From GCA-2862585 sp965277895 (GTDB lineage: Bacteria > Bacteroidota > Bacteroidia > Flavobacteriales > UBA7312): a DNA stretch of 64,000 nucleotides. Positions 1-8,274 of the stretch are shown here, one piece after another (within the stretch, counting starts at the first letter, position 1; each line of letters begins with the position of its first letter). The notes below the pieces were generated by a model, which worked only from the letters and a program-made list of their open reading frames with translations, did not search any database and had not been told where the DNA came from. Location of the stretch: positions 1 through 64,000 of the forward strand of contig CBDIDR010000001.1 in assembly GCA_965277895.1 (NCBI GenBank), written 5' to 3'. The position numbers and the translations under genes were made by a program.

Positions 1-1
1 A

Positions 2-457
2 ATCAGAAACAAAGAAATAGGCTTTGTATTCCAAAGCTTTAACCTATTACCAAAGTCTACCGCACTTGAAAATGTAATGCTACCCTTAATTTATGCTGGA
101 TATAATAGCGAAGAGAGAGAGAAGATGGCATTAGATGCTCTTGAAAAAGTAAGTCTTTCAGACAGAGTTACGCATAGACCAAACGAACTCTCAGGTGGGC
201 AAAGGCAAAGAGTAGCCGTTGCTAGAGCACTTGTGAATAACCCATCCATAATTTTAGCAGACGAACCTACTGGAAACCTTGATAGTGCTACTTCTGTTGA
301 AATAATGGCACTCTTTCAAGAAATTCATAAAAATGGTAACACAGTAATCATTGTAACTCACGAAGATGAAATCGCACAATATGCTCATAGAATCGTAAGA
401 CTGAAAGACGGTGAAATTGAAAGTGATACCATTAACAAATCACCAATAAATTCATAA
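2..457 (+). CDS. ABC transporter ATP-binding protein (LolD/MacB-like), 5' part outside the window
   Basis: C-terminal 151 residues of an ABC ATPase; the frame is open to the left edge, so the start and Walker A lie outside. Visible in order: a Q-loop (GFVFQSFNLLP), the ABC signature LSGGQRQRVAVARAL, Walker B with catalytic Glu (IILADEPTGNLD) and the switch His (VTHE). The wording of the Q-loop and of the PTGNLD stretch is typical of the MacB/LolD/FtsE group, which works with FtsX-like permeases on lipoproteins, efflux or other mechanotransmission tasks. The substrate cannot be told from this fragment. The adenosyltransferase gene follows after 4 nt, probably in the same transcript. Confidence 0.9.
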   Translation: MRNKEIGFVFQSFNLLPKSTALENVMLPLIYAGYNSEEREKMALDALEKVSLSDRVTHRPNELSGGQRQRVAVARALVNNPSIILADEPTGNLDSATSVEIMALFQEIHKNGNTVIIVTHEDEIAQYAHRIVRLKDGEIESDTINKSPINS

Positions 458-461
458 GCTT

Positions 462-1010
462 ATGAAAGTGTATACAAAAAAAGGCGATAAAGGAACAACT
501 CAATTGATAGGAGGAAAACGAGTCCCAAAAAATCACGATAGAATTGATGCTTATGGAACGGTAGATGAATTAAACTCTTACATGGGTCTACTTAGAGACC
601 AAAGTATTGGAAAAGATACCCATGAACTCATAATTACAATTCAAAATAAGCTATTCACTATTGGAGCTCTACTTGCCAATCAAGATGACAACAACAAAAT
701 GAAGTTGCCACTCATAGACGAAAAAGATGTAACTCTACTTGAAAATGAAATCGATAAAATGAATGAATCATTACCAGAAATGCGATTCTTCATTTTACCA
801 GGCGGTCATACAACAGTATCTTTTTGTCACATTGCTAGATGTGTATGTAGACGTGCAGAACGCTTAACCATTCAAATTGATGAAGACGTATTACAAATTG
901 AAATAATTTTAAAATACCTTAACCGACTCTCTGATTACCTATTTGTTTTAAGCAGGTATCTATCCAAAAATCTTGATGCAACAGAAATCCCTTGGATTTC
1001 AGCTGAGTAA
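462..1010 (+). CDS. Cob(I)alamin adenosyltransferase, PduO type
   Basis: 182 residues, the usual size of PduO-type ATP:corrinoid adenosyltransferases, which move the adenosyl group of ATP to cob(I)alamin to make adenosylcobalamin in the cytoplasm. The N-terminal KKGDKGTTQL nucleotide-binding motif, the following DAYGTVDELNS segment and the late RCVCRRAERL helix are the family's conserved blocks. It starts 4 nt after the ABC ATPase stop, so is probably cotranscribed. Adenosylcobalamin would serve enzymes such as methylmalonyl-CoA mutase; none is encoded here, so the use is inferred. No cobalamin riboswitch is visible. Confidence 0.92.
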   Translation: MKVYTKKGDKGTTQLIGGKRVPKNHDRIDAYGTVDELNSYMGLLRDQSIGKDTHELIITIQNKLFTIGALLANQDDNNKMKLPLIDEKDVTLLENEIDKMNESLPEMRFFILPGGHTTVSFCHIARCVCRRAERLTIQIDEDVLQIEIILKYLNRLSDYLFVLSRYLSKNLDATEIPWISAE

Positions 1011-1017
1011 AAAAACC

Positions 1018-1048
1018 CTTGTCTATTTCGCTAAAAAATTTACATTTG
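1018..1048 (+). promoter_or_regulatory. Bacteroidota-type promoter for the DUF2795 gene
   Basis: A CTTG (1018-1021) lies 19 nt before a perfect TAnnTTTG -7 box, TACATTTG (1041-1048). Spacing and sequence fit the primary Bacteroidota sigma-factor promoter. Transcription would start near 1053, about 10 nt before the ATG at 1063. Confidence 0.6.
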
Positions 1049-1062
1049 CAAAAATTTTAACT

Positions 1063-1284
1063 ATGTATTGGACTTTAGAATTAGCCTCAAAACTGGAAGA
1101 CGCACCTTGGCCAGCGAACAAAGATGAGTTAATTGATTTTGCTATTCGCTCTGGTGCACCAATGGAAGTTGTAGAAAACCTACAAGAACTTGAAGACGAC
1201 GGTGAAATGTTTGATTCAATTGAAGATATTTGGCCAGACTATCCAGATAAAGACGACTTCTTCTTTAATGAAGATGAGTACTAA
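1063..1284 (+). CDS. DUF2795 domain small acidic protein
   Basis: 73 residues beginning MYWTLELASKLEDAPWP and ending in an acidic tail (DDFFFNEDEY). I recognise it as the short DUF2795 protein that is strongly conserved across Bacteroidota; its function is unknown. An upstream in-frame ATG at 973 lies inside the preceding gene, and the promoter at 1018-1048 supports the start at 1063. The protein has no membrane segment or signal peptide and should be cytosolic. A perfect hairpin terminator follows 8 nt after the stop, so it is probably a single-gene transcript sitting before secA. Confidence 0.85.
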   Translation: MYWTLELASKLEDAPWPANKDELIDFAIRSGAPMEVVENLQELEDDGEMFDSIEDIWPDYPDKDDFFFNEDEY

Positions 1285-1292
1285 CATTTTCT

Positions 1293-1315
1293 AGCCGCTA
1301 TAAGCGGCTTTTTTT
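1293..1315 (+). terminator. Rho-independent terminator after the DUF2795 gene
   Basis: Perfect 7-bp stem AGCCGCT (1293-1299) / AGCGGCT (1303-1309) with a 3-nt loop, followed by a T run to 1315. Confidence 0.88.
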
Positions 1316-1348
1316 ATGCTATTAAGCAAGCAATCCCTCAAAAAAAAG

Positions 1349-1356
1349 TAAATTTG
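1349..1356 (+). promoter_or_regulatory. -7 promoter box upstream of secA
   Basis: TAAATTTG matches TAnnTTTG 29 nt before the secA ATG and just after the preceding terminator. No good -33 element is seen, so this rests on position and the -7 box alone. Confidence 0.5.
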
Positions 1357-1385
1357 TGGATTGTAACACATCTTAATTTTAAGTA

Positions 1386-4300
1386 ATGGGAATATTTGAT
1401 TTTGCTACTAAGGTTTTTGGAAACAAATACGATAAAGATTTAAAAGAAATCAATCCTATTATTGAAAAAATCAAAAGTGTACACCCTTCAATACAATCTC
1501 TAAGCAATGATGAACTTAGAGCCAAAACCACTAGTTTCAAACAACAAATTGAAGAGGCTACTAAAGACACTTACAAAGAAATTGATACCCTTAAAGAAAA
1601 AGCCGAGAGTACAGATATAGAGCTTCAACAAAAAGAATCAATTTACGCTGATATTGATACTCTAGAAAAGAATGTTGTTGAAAAAACAGAAGAAGTTCTT
1701 GAACAAATTCTTCCTGAAGCCTTCGCTGTTGTAAAAGAAACCGCCCAACGATTTTCTAATGGAAATATAGAAGTTACTGCAAGTGATTTTGACAAAGACC
1801 TCGCTGCTATGTATGGCAATGTTGAAATAAAAGGTGAAAAAGCCATATTTCATAATAAATGGATAGCCGCAGGAAATGAAATCGTATGGGATATGGTTCA
1901 TTACGATGTGCAGTTAATTGGTGGCTATGTACTTCACTCAGGAAAAATTGCAGAGATGCAAACTGGTGAGGGAAAAACACTATCGGCAACTCTACCCGTT
2001 TATTTAAATGCACTGTCTGGCAAAGGTGTTCACCTTGTAACAGTAAATGATTACTTAGCCAAAAGAGACTGCGAGTGGATGGGACCTCTATACCAATTCC
2101 ATGGATTATCCATTGACTGCATAGATAGGCATCAACCAAATTCAGAAGACAGAAGAAATGCATATTTAGCTGATATTACCTACGGTACAAATAACGAATT
2201 TGGATTCGATTACCTTAGAGATAATATGGCTAGACGTCCACAAGATTTGGTTCAACGTCCACACAATTACGCTATTGTAGATGAGGTCGATTCAGTTCTA
2301 ATTGATGATGCCAGAACACCACTTATAATTTCTGGTCCAACACCAACAGGCGACAAGCATGAATTTAACGAGCTAAAACATAAAATAAGTGCTTTGGTTG
2401 ACGCTCAAAAGAAATTTATAAATACTGTTTTAGCAGATGCTAAAAAGCTCATAAAAGAAGGCGACAACAAAGAAGGTGGTTTTAAATTATTAAGAGCATA
2501 CAGAGGATTGCCTAAAAATAAAGCATTAATAAAATTCCTTAGTGAAGATGGCGTAAGAGCACTACTTCAAAAAACAGAGAATTTTTACATGCAAGACCAA
2601 GGCAAAGAAATGCCAATAGTCGATGAAGAATTATTCTTCGTTATCGATGAACAGCACAATTCTATCGAACTTACCGACAAAGGTATTGACCTAATTACAA
2701 GCAGTACTGACGACAGTAACTTCTTTATTATGCCAGATGTAGGCTCAGAAATTGCCGACCTCGAGAAAGCAGAATTAAACGATAAAGATAAGCTCGTCAA
2801 AAAAGAAGCTTTGATGAGAGATTACTCCATAAAAAGTGAAAGAATACATTCGGTCAATCAGTTATTGAAAGCCTATACCCTATTCGAAAAGGACGTTGAA
2901 TACGTATTGATGGACAATAAAGTTAAAATTGTTGACGAACAAACTGGTCGTATCATGGACGGCAGACGTTATTCTGACGGGCTCCATCAAGCTATTGAAG
3001 CTAAAGAAAATGTCAAGATTGAAGCCGCTACGCAAACGTTTGCTACCATTACACTTCAGAACTATTTTAGAATGTACAACAAGCTTTCTGGTATGACTGG
3101 AACTGCTGAAACTGAAGCTGGTGAATTCTGGGACATATATGAATTGGATGTTGTAGTTATTCCAACAAACAGGCCCATACAACGAGACGATAAAGAAGAT
3201 AAAGTTTATAAAACTGCTCGTGAAAAGTACAATGCGGTAATTGATGAAATTGTTGAAATCAGCAAACAAGGACGACCTATACTAGTGGGTACTACTTCTG
3301 TTGAGATTTCTGAACTATTGAGCCGATTGCTCACCATGAAAAACATTAAACACAATGTTCTTAACGCTAAACTTCACCAAAAAGAAGCCGATATTGTAGC
3401 AGAAGCGGGAAAAGCTGGAAACGTTACTATCGCCACAAATATGGCAGGTCGTGGAACAGATATTAAACTGAGTGATGAGGTAAAGGAAAATGGTGGTTTA
3501 GCAATTATTGGTACAGAACGTCACGATTCAAGACGAGTAGACCGACAGCTTAGAGGGCGTGCTGGTCGACAAGGTGATCCAGGTTCATCTCAATTTTTCG
3601 TTTCTTTAGAAGACAACTTAATGCGACTATTTGGCTCGGATAGAATTGCCAAAATGATGGACCGTATGGGCTTAGAAGAAGGCGAAGTCATTCAGCATTC
3701 AATGATTACCAAATCCATCGAAAGAGCACAGAAAAAAGTTGAAGAAAACAACTTCGGAATTCGTAAACGATTACTAGAGTACGATGACGTAATGAACGCC
3801 CAACGTACAGTAATTTATAAAAAGAGAAAACACGCCTTATTTGGAGATCGACTTGCTGTTGACATTGACAATATGATATACGATACTTGTGAAAGTATCG
3901 CTACCGAATACCAAGCTTTGCAAGACTTTGACGGCTTCAAATTAGAGCTAATTCGATTCCTCAGCATTGAATGTCCAGTTAATGAAGAAGATTTCAAGCA
4001 ATTGAATACAGACCAATTAACTGAAAAAATATACCAATCGTCAATTGAGAATTATAAAGTCAAAAACTCAGTAATTGGCAAAAAGACTTTCCCAGTAATT
4101 AAAGATGTTTTTGAAAACCAGTCGGCAACCTATGAAAATATTGTAATTCCATTTACTGACGGACTAAAAACCTTACAAGTTGTCACTAATCTAAAAGAAG
4201 CCTACGAAACTGAAGGTGGAAATATTCCATTATCGATTGAAAAAGGCGTAACTCTTGCCATTATAGATAGTTCATGGAAAGAGAACTTAAGAGAATTAGA

Positions 4301-4649
4301 TGACCTAAAACAATCCGTTCAGAATGCCACCTATGAGCAAAAAGACCCATTACTTATTTATAAGTTTGAGTCCTTTAACCTCTTTAAGCAGATGATGGAA
4401 CAGGTTAATAAAGATATTGTTTCCTTCTTGACAAAAGCTAATCTGCCAGAGCAAACCTCTGTGAAACAAGAGCAACAACAAACTCAAGAAAAACTTCAAA
4501 CTGGAAGACAGGATATTGGAGGCGGCTCAAATCAAGGCTCTAAACCTAAGCCAAAAGTACAGCCTGTTCGAGTAGAACAAAAAGTAGGAAGAAACGAACC
4601 TTGTCCGTGCGGAAGTGGAAAAAAATTCAAACAATGTCACGGAAAGTAA
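1386..4649 (+). CDS. secA: Preprotein translocase ATPase SecA
   Basis: 1087 residues. SecA is the motor that pushes unfolded preproteins through SecYEG at the inner membrane. Walker A MQTGEGKT lies near residue 195, the DEAD-type Walker B (VDEVDSVLIDDARTPLIISG) near 298, and helicase motifs such as NMAGRGTDIKL and RQLRGRAGRQGDPG further on. The C-terminus carries the zinc/SecB-binding motif (C-P-C-G-S-G-K-K-F-K-Q-C-H) at about 1070-1084. It is some 190 residues longer than E. coli SecA. Part of the extra length follows the DEAD region (about 315-430), as I recall for Bacteroidota SecA. It is monocistronic, with its own promoter box, and meets convergent pnuC with adjacent stop codons. Confidence 0.98.
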   Translation: MGIFDFATKVFGNKYDKDLKEINPIIEKIKSVHPSIQSLSNDELRAKTTSFKQQIEEATKDTYKEIDTLKEKAESTDIELQQKESIYADIDTLEKNVVEKTEEVLEQILPEAFAVVKETAQRFSNGNIEVTASDFDKDLAAMYGNVEIKGEKAIFHNKWIAAGNEIVWDMVHYDVQLIGGYVLHSGKIAEMQTGEGKTLSATLPVYLNALSGKGVHLVTVNDYLAKRDCEWMGPLYQFHGLSIDCIDRHQPNSEDRRNAYLADITYGTNNEFGFDYLRDNMARRPQDLVQRPHNYAIVDEVDSVLIDDARTPLIISGPTPTGDKHEFNELKHKISALVDAQKKFINTVLADAKKLIKEGDNKEGGFKLLRAYRGLPKNKALIKFLSEDGVRALLQKTENFYMQDQGKEMPIVDEELFFVIDEQHNSIELTDKGIDLITSSTDDSNFFIMPDVGSEIADLEKAELNDKDKLVKKEALMRDYSIKSERIHSVNQLLKAYTLFEKDVEYVLMDNKVKIVDEQTGRIMDGRRYSDGLHQAIEAKENVKIEAATQTFATITLQNYFRMYNKLSGMTGTAETEAGEFWDIYELDVVVIPTNRPIQRDDKEDKVYKTAREKYNAVIDEIVEISKQGRPILVGTTSVEISELLSRLLTMKNIKHNVLNAKLHQKEADIVAEAGKAGNVTIATNMAGRGTDIKLSDEVKENGGLAIIGTERHDSRRVDRQLRGRAGRQGDPGSSQFFVSLEDNLMRLFGSDRIAKMMDRMGLEEGEVIQHSMITKSIERAQKKVEENNFGIRKRLLEYDDVMNAQRTVIYKKRKHALFGDRLAVDIDNMIYDTCESIATEYQALQDFDGFKLELIRFLSIECPVNEEDFKQLNTDQLTEKIYQSSIENYKVKNSVIGKKTFPVIKDVFENQSATYENIVIPFTDGLKTLQVVTNLKEAYETEGGNIPLSIEKGVTLAIIDSSWKENLRELDDLKQSVQNATYEQKDPLLIYKFESFNLFKQMMEQVNKDIVSFLTKANLPEQTSVKQEQQQTQEKLQTGRQDIGGGSNQGSKPKPKVQPVRVEQKVGRNEPCPCGSGKKFKQCHGK

Positions 4650-5237
4650 CTAAGCTATTAGCTTTTTCCATTTGAAGTATCCTACAAAAGACATGATGAA
4701 ATACACCAAGATAAGGCCAGCATAAATGTCTAATCCCTTATCGAAATAAAGCCCAATAGTAAACCCATTGATAACTATCCAATATTTCCATGAAGATAAG
4801 ACCTTCTTTGCTTCAAGAAAAGTTGCAAGAAAACTAAAAACAGTCGTAAAAGAATCTATGTAGGGCCGTTCTGCATCTGTATAGGTATTAAAAAACCAAG
4901 CCAAAGAAAATGCTAGAACACATGATGATAAAATATAATAGACATGATTGGTTGGATTCACATCACTGATTCTTAATAGTGAATCGTCTTTACTTTTTCG
5001 ACTCCATAAATAATAACCATAAAAGCCAACAACCACATAATACGAATACAATATAGCCTCAGAATAGAGCTTGGTGTGAACGAATAAAAAGATACTCAAT
5101 AAAGACCCCAATATGCCGAAAATCCAACACTCTATTCTTTCCTTAATTAATAGCCATATGTATATCAGTCCAAATACAACTGCTAAAACTTCTATGATAA
5201 AATATAAATCCAAAATTTTAATAAAATGAATATGCAA
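4650..5237 (-). CDS. pnuC: PnuC-family nicotinamide riboside (vitamin-type) transporter
   Basis: 195 residues, about seven membrane helices. The family hallmarks are visible: Trp/Tyr-rich helices (ECWIFGILGSLLSIFLF; YYVVVGFYGYYLWSRK) and a C-terminal block with WKYWIVINGFTIGLYFDKG and a last helix ending FVGYFKWKK. PnuC proteins carry nicotinamide riboside; close relatives in Bacteroidota carry thiamine, so the substrate is uncertain. No TPP riboswitch is seen. The only possible non-AUU start is TTG (5235-5237), since a stop codon (5244-5246) lies three codons upstream, and no promoter box is evident. The gene lies directly behind the broken yifB remnant, so its upstream region may have been altered by that rearrangement. 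Its stop codon abuts that of convergent secA. Confidence 0.85.
   Translation of the reverse strand: MHIHFIKILDLYFIIEVLAVVFGLIYIWLLIKERIECWIFGILGSLLSIFLFVHTKLYSEAILYSYYVVVGFYGYYLWSRKSKDDSLLRISDVNPTNHVYYILSSCVLAFSLAWFFNTYTDAERPYIDSFTTVFSFLATFLEAKKVLSSWKYWIVINGFTIGLYFDKGLDIYAGLILVYFIMSFVGYFKWKKLIA
4652..4667 (+). terminator. Possible weak terminator of secA
   Basis: A short stem AAGCT (4652-4656) / AGCTT (4660-4664) and a run of T follow the secA stop, overlapping the end of convergent pnuC. The stem is short and AT-rich, so this is tentative. Confidence 0.3.
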
Positions 5238-5300
5238 ATAGAACTAAAAAATGGATGTTTTCAAACAAATCAAGCCATAGAAAAAAATACTAATGAAAAA

Positions 5301-5743
5301 TTATATTGCCGCTTCTTTTGCATTTGCCTTCGGAACTATTAATCCCTTGAAACCTTCTTTTCTTGCTTGTATGGCAATGGGCAAAGCTCCTTTTATGGGC
5401 TGTAGTCCGCCGTCTAAAGACAGTTCGCCCATTATAACAAAGTCTTTTAACTTGTCTTCTTTTATTTGATGTGTGGAAGCTAGAATCCCAATAGCAAGTG
5501 GAAGGTCATATGCAGAACCTTCTTTTCTAATATCGGCAGGTGCCATATTAATTATAAACTTCTTACCAGGAATACGATAGCCAGTATTTTTTAGTGCCGC
5601 TTCTATTCTATAATGATTCTCTTTAACCGCATTATCTGGCAGACCTACTAGAAAAATTTTATACCAGCTGAGGCATTTAATTCAATTGTAATGGTAGTGG
5701 CATCTATACCGAAAACGGCAGAGCCATAAGTTTTGACAAGCAT
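5301..5743 (-). pseudogene. Broken N-terminal remnant of a YifB/ComM Mg-chelatase-like ATPase
   Basis: The ATG at 5743 opens a reading frame with the classic YifB start (MLVKTYGSAVFGIDATTI), but TAG ends it at 5648-5650 after residue 31 (GIKFF). One inserted base would restore LVGLPDNAVKENHYRIEAAL and the continuous match through MAPADIRKEGSAYDLPLAIG up to NAKEAAI, where a TAA (5301-5303) stops everything. About 145 of the roughly 510 residues of an intact protein remain; the AAA+ ATPase and C-terminal domains are missing. Intact ComM/YifB is a DNA branch-migration helicase that helps natural transformation. The frameshift sits in an A5T4 run and could be a sequencing error, but the missing 3' two thirds could not be. 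It lies 24 nt behind dsbD. Confidence 0.85.
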
Positions 5744-5767
5744 TTAAGCTTATTTTAATCTACCTTT

Positions 5768-7780
5768 TTACCGGTAGAATTCATCTATACCATCATCGAG
5801 CCACGATTTGAATAAATCAACTTCACCATAGTCTTGATAGTTTGCTGAGACGCCTAATTGATTTTCATCATGGTCTAGAATTACATAATAAGGCTGTGAG
5901 TTTGTTTTATACGTTTCAGCTTGTAGCACCGTCCATTTATCTCCTACAGTTCTTACCTTCTTCTTTTTACCTGCAATTGTAGTTTCGTATTGTTCATCTT
6001 CAGGAAGAGGCGTTCGTTCATCGACGTACAAGGAGATAAGTACAACCTCTTCTTTAAGAGTTTGCTTAACTCCAGGGTTAGACCATACTTGCTCTTCCAT
6101 TTTACGGCAGTTAACACACGCCCAACCCGTAAAATCAATCATTACTGGTAATCCTACTTTCTTTGCGTGGGCAAGTCCTTCTTCGTAATCGTGAAAGACC
6201 ATCAAACCTTGAGGACCTAAATGCTGTCCCTCATAATTATCATGTGAATCTACTGAACCTCCACCGGCAGTATAGCCAACACCGTATGGCGACTCACTAT
6301 AATGCATTGGGGGTGGAAAAGCATTAATTAATTTTAGCGGCGCTCCCCACAAACCTGGTATCATATAAATAGTCAATACACCCGTTAGTATGGCTGTAAA
6401 TAATCGACCTACGGATAGGTACTCTAAATCGCTATCATGAGATAACTTGAAAATCCCCAATAAATACATAGTAAGAAGTCCAAAAATGACTATCCAAATT
6501 GCTATAAATACTTCTCTTTCTATTAAGTGGGTTTGCCAAACTAAGTCCGCATTTGAAAGAAATTTAAAGGCTAATGCCAACTCTAAAAATCCTAAAACAA
6601 CCTTTACAGAGTTCAACCAACCACCAGACTGCGGCAATGAATTTAACCATCCTGGGAAGGCTGCAAAAAGTGCAAATGGCAATGCTATGGCTAACGAAAA
6701 TCCTAACATCCCAATAATTGGCCCCATATAATCACCACCTGATGCCGCCTCAACTAAGAGCGTACCAACAATTGGTCCTGTACAAGAAAATGATACTAAA
6801 GCCAACACTAAGGCCATAAAGAATATGCCAATTAATCCTCCTTTATCAGAAGCTTTATCCGCCTTATTTATCCACGAGTGTGGGAGAGTCAACTCAAAAG
6901 CACCTAAAAAGGATGCTGCAAAAACAACTAGTAATACAAAGAACGCAATATTGAAATACGCATTTGTTGCCATACTATTAAGTACTTCAGGCCCAAAAAC
7001 TGCCGATACTCCAACGCCTAAAGCAACGTAAATAAATATGATTGATAAACCATAAATAATAGCGTTAGAAACTCCCTTTGCTTTACTCTTACTTTGCTTG
7101 GTAAAATAACTTACCGTCATTGGAATCATAGGGAATACACAAGGCGTTAGTAAGGCTGCAAAACCACTAAAAAATGCAATGAAAAATATACTCCACATGC
7201 CTTTTTTAGACTCTTTTTTCTCATCATTTTTTTCCTCATCTGAATGTGAACTATCTTCAGAAGACACCAAATTTAGTGAAAATGACGATTCGCTTTCTTC
7301 TTCTACAACAGTTTCAGTATCGGCACTTGAATCTGAATTTCCTAGATTAAATGAAAACTCTACATACTCTGGTGGTAAACATTGGGACTCGTCACAAACC
7401 ATAAACACAAACTCACCACTTACTGTCGCCGAATTGCTTAATAGTTTAACTTTTTGACTGAAAACTGCTTTTTTCTTGAAGTACTTTAGTACCATATCAA
7501 AGTTTGGATCAAACTCTTCAATAGTCTCACCTTCTTCTACATTTCCAACTAATTCATAGCCCTCTGTATCAAAGAAGGTAAACTCTGTTGGGATTGGACC
7601 GTCATCACCTACATGTTGAGAGTATACGTACCAACCATCTTCTATATTGGCTTCGAAAAGTAAATTATATTCTGAATCACCTAAATCCTGTTGTGAAAAA
7701 CTCCATTCAACAGGATTGAAAATTTGGGAAAACAGTAAGCTTGGTAAGAAAAATATAAGGGCTAAAAGATTCTTTTTCAT
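5768..7780 (-). CDS. dsbD: Thiol:disulfide interchange protein DsbD
   Basis: 670 residues with three parts. A signal peptide and periplasmic domain run to about 190 and include CDESQCLPP, like the cysteine pair of DsbD-alpha. A membrane domain of about eight helices (195-475) has the CcdA-like PCVFPMIP and FSCTGP cysteines. A thioredoxin-like C-terminal domain has CVNC near residue 553. DsbD carries electrons from cytoplasmic thioredoxin to periplasmic thiol proteins, for cytochrome c maturation or disulfide repair. It is the fourth gene of the minus-strand run pabB-tilS-membrane protein-dsbD and starts 2 nt after the preceding stop. Confidence 0.94.
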   Translation of the reverse strand: MKKNLLALIFFLPSLLFSQIFNPVEWSFSQQDLGDSEYNLLFEANIEDGWYVYSQHVGDDGPIPTEFTFFDTEGYELVGNVEEGETIEEFDPNFDMVLKYFKKKAVFSQKVKLLSNSATVSGEFVFMVCDESQCLPPEYVEFSFNLGNSDSSADTETVVEEESESSFSLNLVSSEDSSHSDEEKNDEKKESKKGMWSIFFIAFFSGFAALLTPCVFPMIPMTVSYFTKQSKSKAKGVSNAIIYGLSIIFIYVALGVGVSAVFGPEVLNSMATNAYFNIAFFVLLVVFAASFLGAFELTLPHSWINKADKASDKGGLIGIFFMALVLALVSFSCTGPIVGTLLVEAASGGDYMGPIIGMLGFSLAIALPFALFAAFPGWLNSLPQSGGWLNSVKVVLGFLELALAFKFLSNADLVWQTHLIEREVFIAIWIVIFGLLTMYLLGIFKLSHDSDLEYLSVGRLFTAILTGVLTIYMIPGLWGAPLKLINAFPPPMHYSESPYGVGYTAGGGSVDSHDNYEGQHLGPQGLMVFHDYEEGLAHAKKVGLPVMIDFTGWACVNCRKMEEQVWSNPGVKQTLKEEVVLISLYVDERTPLPEDEQYETTIAGKKKKVRTVGDKWTVLQAETYKTNSQPYYVILDHDENQLGVSANYQDYGEVDLFKSWLDDGIDEFYR

Positions 7781-7782
7781 AA

Positions 7783-8274
7783 TTATTTATTTATCTGTTG
7801 TTGTAAAACTAATAGTAATTCTGAGGGCTTTTGACTGCCAATTAGATATCGTAAACCATCCTTATCAACTAATTCTATACATTCTTTTCCTCTGGTATAA
7901 AAATGTATAGCCCCTTTTCTATGAAGGTTGTACACGGCTCTATTAAAAAAGAAACGACTGTATTTTATTTTGGAAACACTTTTAATTGATGACATATCAA
8001 TCTTGACTTTTCGGGCTGTCCATAGTCCTTCTAAAATAAGGCTTCCATTTACGACTTTCGTTTTGAAGTGAAGGATAAAAACGAGTACGGCTGACACAAG
8101 AAGTATGGCTGTACCCAGAATAAATAACAAATTTCCAGAACCTATAGCTTCTTGAGTTTCTTCCGACCAGTAAAACGATAAAAAGCAGAAAAGAGCAAGC
8201 ACCATACGCCTTAATAAAGACAAACGGTTATAGCCTAAATGCTGACTTTCTTCAAATAATAATTCATCACTCAT
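7783..8274 (-). CDS. Two-helix membrane protein of unknown function
   Basis: 163 residues. After a charged N-terminus come two hydrophobic helices (about 25-42 and 48-70), then a basic, beta-rich cytoplasmic part ending in KPSELLLVLQQQINK. The shape (two helices followed by a beta-rich domain) recalls bacterial PH-domain membrane proteins, but I cannot confirm this. It overlaps the end of tilS by 4 nt (ATGA-type) and is followed by dsbD after 2 nt, so it is translated as part of the pabB-tilS-dsbD operon. Confidence 0.7.
   Translation of the reverse strand: MSDELLFEESQHLGYNRLSLLRRMVLALFCFLSFYWSEETQEAIGSGNLLFILGTAILLVSAVLVFILHFKTKVVNGSLILEGLWTARKVKIDMSSIKSVSKIKYSRFFFNRAVYNLHRKGAIHFYTRGKECIELVDKDGLRYLIGSQKPSELLLVLQQQINK

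Noticed and set aside
5226..5338. Short plus-strand frame (ATG at 5226) over the pnuC start and the yifB end
   Set aside because: It is antisense to the yifB remnant in its second half, shows no recognisable composition or family, and has no promoter box.
6447..7457. Several plus-strand frames opposite dsbD
   Set aside because: They have biased Asn/Lys/Ser/Pro composition caused by the antisense of a membrane protein gene and no recognisable domain.
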